From contig SMYC01000069.1 of assembly GCA_004356105.1 (NCBI GenBank), forward strand, positions 1 through 64,000: 64,000 bases of DNA, given 5' to 3'. The stretch is from Acidobacteriota bacterium (GTDB lineage: Bacteria > Acidobacteriota > Vicinamibacteria > Marinacidobacterales > SMYC01). Position 1 is the stretch's first letter, and each line of letters opens with the position of its first letter. Below are positions 57,217-64,000 of the stretch, piece after piece. Below the pieces are notes generated by a model, which made no database searches, was not told the origin of the DNA, and saw nothing but the letters and a program-made list of their open reading frames with translations. The translations under genes were made by a program, and so were the position numbers.

Positions 57217-58236
57217 TCAGTCGGGCACGATCCCGAGAGGGTCTGGTGCGTCAGGGTCGACGCCGAGGGTCTCCGCCATCTCCTGCGCGCTGCGGTCGAT
57301 GAGGAACTCGGCCCAGAGAGGGAAGTGGTCCGAAACGCGGTGGGTCATGGCGTTTGTCGAGAGCTCCGGAAACAGAGCCCCAACGAAATCGATGACCCCG
57401 GCGGCATTGTTAAACGTGAGCTTCATGTCGTCCCCCATGAACCACGCAATTTGATCGTAGAACTTGGGCTCGTTCCCCGCGGTGGTCTTGAGCCCGTGGA
57501 GCTGCGCTGGAACCACGAGCCCGGTCGACACGAAAGCTTGAAAGAGCGGGTTGTCCCCTCGGCGATCGATGTTGAAATCGCCAAGCACGATGACGCTCCC
57601 GATCTCGCGATCGTTCTGGCGGGCCCGATCGCGAAGGTCCTTCGCGACGACTTTAGCGAGCTTTTCGAGCTCCGGGATCCGGTTGGCAGGTATATCGCCG
57701 AACTTGATGTGCGTGGTCACGAGTGAGAAACGCATGTGGCCCGCGTCGAACCCGACGATATACGGCGTTCGGTCGAACTGCTCGGCCGGATCGCCCGCAT
57801 CCGTTTCTGGGAGAACGATCTCTCCCGCTAGCCCAGACAGCTTGACTCGGCGGCGATCGAAAACGAAACCGAGACGCTCGGTGTTTCCGGCCGATCCGGC
57901 GCTGACGTCGGTGAGGATGAGGTCCCAGTCGGGCCCGAGAAACTCATCAACGAGCGCCCGCACCGCGACCGTGTCGCGTTTGATCTCCTGTATCGCGACG
58001 ACGTCGAATCGCCGGAGAATCTCTGCGATCGAGGCCAGCGCTCTCAGGTTTCTTTTCGGACTATCGTCGTTTTCGGTGAACTCTGGATGAAAGCGTCCGA
58101 GAGCTCGGATGTTCCAGGAACCGATGACGAGATTTTCATCGCTACGCTTGCTAGGAATGCCCGATGCTGAGATGCGACGCCTGAGCCTCGCGATGTCCTC
58201 GACGACTTGGACGGGATAGTCCGCATGCGTCAACAC
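57217..58236 (-). CDS. Endonuclease/exonuclease/phosphatase family protein
   Basis: 'LVIGSWNIRALG', 'VVAIQEIKRD', 'VIVLGDFNIDRRGDNPLF', 'HRVSDHFPLWAEF'. Confidence 0.88.
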   Translation of the reverse strand: MLTHADYPVQVVEDIARLRRRISASGIPSKRSDENLVIGSWNIRALGRFHPEFTENDDSPKRNLRALASIAEILRRFDVVAIQEIKRDTVAVRALVDEFLGPDWDLILTDVSAGSAGNTERLGFVFDRRRVKLSGLAGEIVLPETDAGDPAEQFDRTPYIVGFDAGHMRFSLVTTHIKFGDIPANRIPELEKLAKVVAKDLRDRARQNDREIGSVIVLGDFNIDRRGDNPLFQAFVSTGLVVPAQLHGLKTTAGNEPKFYDQIAWFMGDDMKLTFNNAAGVIDFVGALFPELSTNAMTHRVSDHFPLWAEFLIDRSAQEMAETLGVDPDAPDPLGIVPD

Positions 58237-58245
58237 GGACGATGT

Positions 58246-58629
58246 TTACCCCTTGGCGTTCCAGATATCGCGATGCATGAGCCACTGGCCGTCGACTTTC
58301 TTCCACACAACGATAAACTTCGCCACCATCTGCGTGGCCTCGCCTCCGGCGGGGGCAAAATCGAGCGTGGCTTCGCCGATCTCGCAGGCCGCGTCGTCTG
58401 AGATGAGCTCGAGATCCACCGTCTCGAGCTTGACGGCTTTCAAGCCCATATCGTTGACGACCGAGCCCCAGAGACCACGCAGAGCCTCGTGCCCTTTGAC
58501 CACGGGACCGTCCGGGGGAAGAGCGACGCCGTCCTCTGTATAGATGGCGGCCATCCCTTCGATATCGCCCTTCGCGGCCGCTTCCTCGAACCGACGGTTG
58601 ACCCTTGCGATTTCTTCACTGCTCATCAT
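58246..58629 (-). CDS. DUF4440/SnoaL-like protein
   Basis: 'RRFEEAAAKGDIEGMAAIYTEDGVALPPDGPVVKGHEALRGLWGSVV', 'VWKKVDGQWLMHRDIWNA'. Confidence 0.88.
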   Translation of the reverse strand: MMSSEEIARVNRRFEEAAAKGDIEGMAAIYTEDGVALPPDGPVVKGHEALRGLWGSVVNDMGLKAVKLETVDLELISDDAACEIGEATLDFAPAGGEATQMVAKFIVVWKKVDGQWLMHRDIWNAKG

Positions 58630-58726
58630 GCCCTCCTTTAGACAGGAAGCCCGGAGAGTTTACGAAACGTGTATGGGGGTGTGCAAGTGACGGCAGGCTA
58701 TCGACGATCAGCTATTATGGGGGAGC

Positions 58727-59776
58727 ATGAAAATCGCCGTCTTGCTATCCGGGGGTGTGGACAGCTCGGTGGCGCTGAGCCTTTTGAAAGAGGAGGGGCA
58801 CGACCTCACAGCTTTCTACCTCAAGGTGTGGCTCGAGGACGAGCTCGCTTATCTCGGCGAGTGCCCGTGGGAGGAAGACCTCGAGCTTGCCCGCGCGGTC
58901 TGCGATCGCTTCGATGTGGCGCTACAAGTGCGCTCGTTGCAAAAAGAATATTGGGATCGCGTCGTGCAGTACACGATTGACGAGCTGCGCGCCGGCCGCA
59001 CGCCGAGCCCCGATATCTTCTGCAACCAGCGGATAAAGTTCGGCGCGTTCTACGACGAGATCGACACGAGCTTCGAGCGCGTGGCGACGGGCCACTATGC
59101 CCGGCTCGAGCCGGTGAACGGTCTTGTCCTTCTCAAGAAGGGCGTCGACCAGGTCAAGGACCAAACGTATTTCTTGTCGCACATGTATCAAGAACAGCTC
59201 CAGCGTGCATCGTTTCCGATTGGCGCGCTCCAAAAGTCTGAGGTGCGCCAGCGCGCCGCCGCGCTCGACCTGCCGAATCAGGCGCGTAAAGACAGCCAGG
59301 GCATCTGTTTCTTAGGGAAGATCAAATATAGCGCGTTCGTGCGCCATCATCTCGGAGAGCGAGAAGGCGATGTCGTCGAGCTCGGAACTGGAAAAGTCCT
59401 CGGCGCCCATCGAGGCTACTGGTTCCACACGATCGGCCAGCGGCAGGGGCTCGGTCTTTCGCATGGCCCTTGGTTCGTGCAGAACAAAGACCTCGCGCGG
59501 AATATCGTCTATGTGACGCACGCGGACAGGTTGGAGCAGTCGGCGAAGGACCGCTACTGTGTGGAGAAGCTCCATTGGATCGTGGGCCCGCCTTCGGCGC
59601 GCGAGCTGCAAGTGCGGATCCGGCACGGACGCGCTCTCTTCGACGCGGACGTCGAGCTCACCGACGACGGAGCGCGTGTGCATCTCGATCGAGGCGAGAC
59701 CGGAATTGCTCCCGGGCAGTTCACGGTTTTTTACGATGGAGACGTCTGTTTAGGCGGCGCGAGGATCGTCGGCTAG
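58727..59776 (+). CDS. mnmA: tRNA 2-thiouridylase
   Basis: 'KIAVLLSGGVDSSVALSLLKEEGHDLTAFYLKVWLED', 'SPDIFCNQRIKFGAF', 'DSQGICFLGKIKY', 'GYWFHTIGQRQGLGLS'. Confidence 0.93.
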   Translation: MKIAVLLSGGVDSSVALSLLKEEGHDLTAFYLKVWLEDELAYLGECPWEEDLELARAVCDRFDVALQVRSLQKEYWDRVVQYTIDELRAGRTPSPDIFCNQRIKFGAFYDEIDTSFERVATGHYARLEPVNGLVLLKKGVDQVKDQTYFLSHMYQEQLQRASFPIGALQKSEVRQRAAALDLPNQARKDSQGICFLGKIKYSAFVRHHLGEREGDVVELGTGKVLGAHRGYWFHTIGQRQGLGLSHGPWFVQNKDLARNIVYVTHADRLEQSAKDRYCVEKLHWIVGPPSARELQVRIRHGRALFDADVELTDDGARVHLDRGETGIAPGQFTVFYDGDVCLGGARIVG

Positions 59777-59797
59777 AGACTCATGGTAATCTAGTCC

Positions 59798-60394
59798 ATG
59801 AGCTTCACGGTTCAGCGAAAGGCCGCTCAGTACGAGGATGTCTTGTCGGCGCCCGAACATCTCGTTGCCGAGATCCTGGACGGAGAGCTCTTTACTAGCC
59901 CGCGACCTGCCGTCCGACATGCGCGCGCGGCCTCGATACTCGGGGCGGATCTCGTGAGCCAATTCGATGGTCCCGGCGGTGAAGGCGAGAGCCCCGGAGG
60001 GTTGTGGTTTCTGTACGAGCCCGAGCTTCACTTCGATGATGACGTGGTCGTGCCCGACATCGCGGGCTGGCGCCGTGAGTGTGTTCCCGAGCTGCCTGAC
60101 GTGGCGTGGTTCGACGTCGCGCCGGACTGGCTGTGCGAAGTGATCTCGCCAAGCACTGAGTCCATCGACCGGGGACGCAAACTCCGCATCTACGCCAGGG
60201 AGGGCGTCTCGCACGTGTGGCTGTTGAATCCTGTAGTCAAGCTACTCGAGGTCTATCGCTTGACGGAAGGAAACTGGATCCTGGTGAAGACTGCTGTCGG
60301 AGACGATGCTGTTCGGGCCGAGCCGTTCGATGCTATCGAGATGGAAATGTCCCGTTGGTGGCTCCCCGAAGCTCTGCCATCCAGCGAAGCGTGA
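59798..60394 (+). CDS. Uma2 family endonuclease
   Basis: 'VAEILDGELFTSPRPAVRHARAASILGADL', 'VVPDIAGWRRE', 'DWLCEVISPSTESIDRGRKLRIYAREGVSHVWLLNPVVKLLEVYRL'. Confidence 0.9.
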   Translation: MSFTVQRKAAQYEDVLSAPEHLVAEILDGELFTSPRPAVRHARAASILGADLVSQFDGPGGEGESPGGLWFLYEPELHFDDDVVVPDIAGWRRECVPELPDVAWFDVAPDWLCEVISPSTESIDRGRKLRIYAREGVSHVWLLNPVVKLLEVYRLTEGNWILVKTAVGDDAVRAEPFDAIEMEMSRWWLPEALPSSEA

Positions 60395-60580
60395 GAGCCG
60401 GGTCGCCGAAGACCTCGTAGTGGTCGGGAAGGCGAAGGTTAAAGTTAAACGATCCTAGAAAGTAGCCTGGCTTTCTTTCGAAAACCAGACCACACTGGGG
60501 GCACGATTTCGAAGGCCCCGAAATCCGTTCATAGACGGTGCCCTGGAGGCATTCCGCGGCCTCGCTCAGTTATCGGTGGA

Positions 60581-60811
60581 TCAGGACGCAGCGCGGAGCT
60601 CTTGTTCGGCCTGAAGCCAGTCCGCATTCGGATTGCCCGAATTGCAGCCGCTCGTGTAGAGATCGAAAGCACGGAGCCGGATGGTGTCTTCAGCAACCTC
60701 TGTCGTTTTTACTTCCGTCACGGTCGTTTCGGGTTTCTTGGTCGCCCGCCGCGGCTTGCGCGCCGTGGTCGTCTTCTTGATCGTGGATTTCTTCGTCACT
60801 TTCTTAGCCAT
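60581..60811 (-). CDS. Lys-rich DUF2934 protein
   Basis: 'MAKKVTKKSTIKKTTTARKPRRATKK...IRLRAFDLYTSGCNSGNPNADWLQAEQELRAAS'. Confidence 0.8.
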   Translation of the reverse strand: MAKKVTKKSTIKKTTTARKPRRATKKPETTVTEVKTTEVAEDTIRLRAFDLYTSGCNSGNPNADWLQAEQELRAAS

Positions 60812-60940
60812 GTTGGGTCTTGTTGCTCCTTTGTTGCAAACACACAGAAAGCTGCAAAGTCTGCAGCATCCGGTTTGGTTACCTTTTCGTGGGAGAGTTC
60901 CCAAGAAAGATTAGCAATAACCCATCAGACTCGCAAGAAA

Positions 60941-61636
60941 TTAGTCCCGTCGCCACACTTTTTCGAGCCATCGGCCCGCTTCGTGTAGATATTCGGTGAA
61001 TCCTGCGACATTGTAATGCGTCACATCGTCGACGACGGTGAGCTCGACATCCGCCGCGTTCCAGGCGCGCAGCTGCTCGATCGCCGTCTTGGTCGGCTCG
61101 AGGGCCACGACGCTATCGATGCGCGAATGGATGGCATAGAGCGGCAGCTTCGTGAAGACGCGCAGCTTGTCTTCCGGGACGCCCCTCGGCGCTCCTGCCA
61201 TCGGTACCACGCCGGTGAAGCGGTCGGGATGTCGGCTCGCGATGGTCCACGTACCCATGCCGCCCATGCTGTAACCTGTCAGGACGATCCGTTCTGGGTC
61301 GATGCGGTAGCTTTTCGTGAGGAAGTCGAGAAGGTCGAGAACCACCCTTTCGCTGTCCGGGTTGGTCCACCCCTGGCCCGGACTGTCCGGGGCTGCGATG
61401 ATGGCACCGAGCTCGCGCAAGCCTGGCTCGACGAGGCTCGTCAAGATCCCGCGGCCGAAATGCGCGCGGTTCTTGCCGGCAAAGTGGAGGGCCACGACGA
61501 GCGGCCGAGCCTCGCCCGGGTCGAAGCCTTCGGGAATAGAGAGAGAGTAGACGACGGGGGCGGCTTTTTCCCGCTCTAGCGTGAGGTCGTAGATTCCGGG
61601 AGTCGTGGCGAGCTGCAAGGCCATCAAGAACCACAT
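60941..61636 (-). CDS. Alpha/beta hydrolase (prolyl oligopeptidase/PHB depolymerase-like)
   Basis: 'RPLVVALHFAGKNR', 'IDPERIVLTGYSMGGMGTWTIASRHPDRFTGVVPMAGAP', 'THYNVAGF'. Confidence 0.87.
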   Translation of the reverse strand: MWFLMALQLATTPGIYDLTLEREKAAPVVYSLSIPEGFDPGEARPLVVALHFAGKNRAHFGRGILTSLVEPGLRELGAIIAAPDSPGQGWTNPDSERVVLDLLDFLTKSYRIDPERIVLTGYSMGGMGTWTIASRHPDRFTGVVPMAGAPRGVPEDKLRVFTKLPLYAIHSRIDSVVALEPTKTAIEQLRAWNAADVELTVVDDVTHYNVAGFTEYLHEAGRWLEKVWRRD

Positions 61637-62124
61637 TACTGCAAGCCGCCGCGAACCGACGTGATCCGGTTCGTGTTGAACCCGAGCCAATGCATGCGGC
61701 CCACGTAGCGCGCGTGCTCGACCTTGATACAGCGGTCCATGATCACACAAACACCGCCGTCCTCGGCTATGCGCGCGCCTTCCTCGTTGATCACGCTGAA
61801 CTGGCACCAGAGAGTCTTTGCCTTCACGGCCACGGCTTCTTCCGCGATAGCCGGAAGAGCCGCCGGAGCGCGGAAAACGTTGACGATATCGATCGGGACG
61901 GGCACGTCCTTCAGGCTCGGATAGCTCGTCTCGCCGAGGATTTCCGACTCCCGCGGGTTCACCGGGATGACGGTGTATCCGTGGCGTTTGAGATAGAAGC
62001 CGACGAAGAAGCTTGCGCGCAGAATGTTGGCCGAGAGCCCGACAACGGCCACCGTCTTCGAATTGTGAATAACGTTCTGGATCGTTTCGGTGTTTTGGTA
62101 ACGGGTGATATCGAAGCCGCTCAT
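61636..62124 (-). CDS. CoA-binding domain protein
   Basis: 'VAVVGLSANILRASFFVGFYLKRHGYTVIPVNPRESEILGETSYPSLKDVP', 'CIKVEHARY'. Confidence 0.9.
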   Translation of the reverse strand: MSGFDITRYQNTETIQNVIHNSKTVAVVGLSANILRASFFVGFYLKRHGYTVIPVNPRESEILGETSYPSLKDVPVPIDIVNVFRAPAALPAIAEEAVAVKAKTLWCQFSVINEEGARIAEDGGVCVIMDRCIKVEHARYVGRMHWLGFNTNRITSVRGGLQ

Positions 62125-63437
62125 GCGCCGACAACCTCCTTCGCCCCGGCTTTTTTCGCCGCTTCGAAGCCTTGGTCGAGGTCCCAGAGCAAGTCGTCGA
62201 GACTCTCCGTGCCCACCGAGAGCCTCACGGTGCCGGCGCGCACGCCCGCGGCCTCGAGCTCTTCGTCGTTGAGCTGCCGGTGGGTCGTGCTCCCCGGGTG
62301 AATGATCAAGCTTTTGGAATCGCCGACATTGGCGAGGTGCGACCAGAGCGTGACGCCGCGGATGAACCCTTGGCCCTCGACACGTCCGCCTTTCAAATCG
62401 AACGAGAAGACCGCGCCGGCGCCTTTCGGGAGATATTTGTCGACGAGCGGCTTGTAGCGGCTCCCCTCGAGCCCCGGAAAGGTGACGCGCTCGACCATCG
62501 GGTGAGCCTCCAAATATTTTGCGACCGCGAGCGCGTTCTCGACGTGCCGCTCCATCCGAAGGGACAAAGTCTCGAGACCTTGCAGAAACAAAAAGGCGTT
62601 GAAGGGGCTCATCGCCGCGCCGAGATCGCGCAGTGTTTCGGCGCGGAGCTTCATGCAATATCCGTAGGTGCCGAAGGTCTCGTGAAAGGCGAGCCCGTGA
62701 TAGGCGGGCGAAGGATCGGCCACCACGGGGTAGCGGCCGTTCGACCAGTTGAACTCGCCGGAATCCACGACAACGCCGCCGATGCTCGTGCCGTGGCCGC
62801 CGATGAACTTCGTTGCCGAATGGACGATGATGTCGGCGCCCCATTCGAATGGGCAGCACAAATAAGGGGTCGCGAAGGTGCTGTCCACCATGAGCGGCAT
62901 GTCGTGCTCGTGAGCGATGTGCGCGATGGCTTCGATGTCGAGCACATTCCCGCCGGGGTTGCCGATCGTCTCGCCGTAGAGAAGCTTCGTGTTGTCCTTG
63001 ACGGCGCCTTTCCACGCGTCGAGATCGTCGGGGTTGACCCAGCTGAGATCGACGGACATCTTGCGGAAATAGTGCTTGAGCTGATTGACGGTGCCGCCGT
63101 AGAGTGCTCTCGACGCGACGACGTGGTCGCCGGGCTCGAGCATCGTGAACAGCGCGGCCGCTTGAGCTGCGATGCCGCTAGCGAAGGCCACCGCACCGCA
63201 GCCGCCTTCGAGATTGGCGATGCGCTCTTCGAAAGCCGCGACCGTCGGGTTCATGATGCGGGAATAGGTGTTCCCGTATTCTTTGAGATTGAAATAAGCG
63301 GCCGCGGATTCCGGATCTTCGAAGACGTAGCTCGTTGTCTGAAAGATCGGAACGGCACGGGCGCCGGTATTGGGGTCCGGCCGTTGACCCGCATGGACTT
63401 GTCGGGTCTCGAAGCCGAAAGCGCGAGGTACTTCCAT
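62121..63437 (-). CDS. metY: O-acetylhomoserine aminocarboxypropyltransferase/cysteine synthase
   Basis: 'ETRQVHAGQRPDPNTGARAVPIFQTTSYVFEDPESAA', 'ADIIVHSATKFIGGHGTSIGGVVVD', 'HPGSTTHRQL'. Confidence 0.93.
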   Translation of the reverse strand: MEVPRAFGFETRQVHAGQRPDPNTGARAVPIFQTTSYVFEDPESAAAYFNLKEYGNTYSRIMNPTVAAFEERIANLEGGCGAVAFASGIAAQAAALFTMLEPGDHVVASRALYGGTVNQLKHYFRKMSVDLSWVNPDDLDAWKGAVKDNTKLLYGETIGNPGGNVLDIEAIAHIAHEHDMPLMVDSTFATPYLCCPFEWGADIIVHSATKFIGGHGTSIGGVVVDSGEFNWSNGRYPVVADPSPAYHGLAFHETFGTYGYCMKLRAETLRDLGAAMSPFNAFLFLQGLETLSLRMERHVENALAVAKYLEAHPMVERVTFPGLEGSRYKPLVDKYLPKGAGAVFSFDLKGGRVEGQGFIRGVTLWSHLANVGDSKSLIIHPGSTTHRQLNDEELEAAGVRAGTVRLSVGTESLDDLLWDLDQGFEAAKKAGAKEVVGA

Positions 63438-63450
63438 GGTGATACGCCTC

Positions 63451-64000
63451 CTATTGGCGAGCGAGAAAATCTCGAATCATCGGTGTCTGCCGCGCCTCTT
63501 CGAGCAGGAAGCAATCGTGCCCATACGGTGCGTCGATGACGTGTAGCTCGACGTCTTTGTCGTTTGCCGTGAGAGCGGCGGCGAGTACCTCCGAGTTCTC
63601 GGGCGGGTAGAGCCAATCCGAGCTGAAGCAGATGAGAAGTGTCTTGGCCTGAACCCCGGCTAGGGCACGTTCGAGGCTGCCGTCGCCGTACTGGCGTGTC
63701 AGATCGAAATAGGTCAGGGCGCGAGACGTGTAGATGTAGGTATTGGCGTCGAACCTCTTGACGAACTTGTCGGCTTGGTAGTGAAGATAGCTCTCCACCT
63801 CGAAGTCGTGGGACGTCAAGCTATAGGAAACGTCGTCCTTGTTCTGGAGGCGTCGCCCGAACTTCTCCTTCATGGAGGCCGCGGAGAGATAAGTAATGTG
63901 GCCCACCATCCGCGCCAAAGCCATACCGGTTCGGGGCTCCCGGCCGGTCCTATAATAATGACCGTCTTGCCAGTCGGGGTCGGTGATGATGGCGTTGCGG
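63451..64000 (-). CDS. metX: Homoserine O-acetyltransferase, partial (runs off the right edge)
   Basis: Reads from the edge 'RNAIITDPDWQDGHYYRTGREPRTGMALARMVGHITYLS...VESYLHYQADKFVKRFDANTYIYTSRALTYFD...LHVIDAPYGHDCFLLE'. Confidence 0.9.
   Translation of the reverse strand, partial: RNAIITDPDWQDGHYYRTGREPRTGMALARMVGHITYLSAASMKEKFGRRLQNKDDVSYSLTSHDFEVESYLHYQADKFVKRFDANTYIYTSRALTYFDLTRQYGDGSLERALAGVQAKTLLICFSSDWLYPPENSEVLAAALTANDKDVELHVIDAPYGHDCFLLEEARQTPMIRDFLARQ

Noticed and set aside
62172-63539. 455-aa plus-strand ORF opposite metY
   Set aside because: Shadow ORF antisense to a well-supported gene; no family motifs.

Overview
High-GC bacterial chromosomal window, probably Acidobacteriota-like. 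That is an inference from the WD40-propeller Ser/Thr kinase, the ADOP/MacB-type permease fragment and the DUF2934 protein, not a proven assignment. Most of it is dense housekeeping and metabolic sequence: lysA, ligA, queF, fabI, a gatA-like amidase, lpxA, pssA, mnmA, a CCA-adding enzyme, metY, partial metX, transporters, sulfatases and a fused spermidine-synthase-like membrane protein. Two areas stand out. (1) 24.7-29.8 kb holds a complete dedicated-sortase locus: histidine kinase, response regulator, VIT/VWA sortase target and class GN-type sortase. The last ~20 sortase codons lie antisense to a phd-type antitoxin remnant. (2) 32.4-39.9 kb is a degraded accessory island. It contains a DUF1566 protein whose C-terminus looks like a diversity-generating-retroelement (DGR) variable region, an N-terminally truncated DGR-like reverse transcriptase, a decayed TIGR04255-like/HTH/'DWLIVTSHDCD' three-gene module between them, a DUF433/DUF5615 toxin-antitoxin remnant, KamA and RND scraps, a tRNA-3'-end-like fragment and palindromic repeats. 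Several other genes (Ser/Thr kinase, glycosyltransferase, aspartic protease, class V aminotransferase) are broken by specific small lesions that can be read in the sequence. No CRISPR array, rRNA or complete tRNA was recognised. All family calls come from reading translated motifs; no database search was run.
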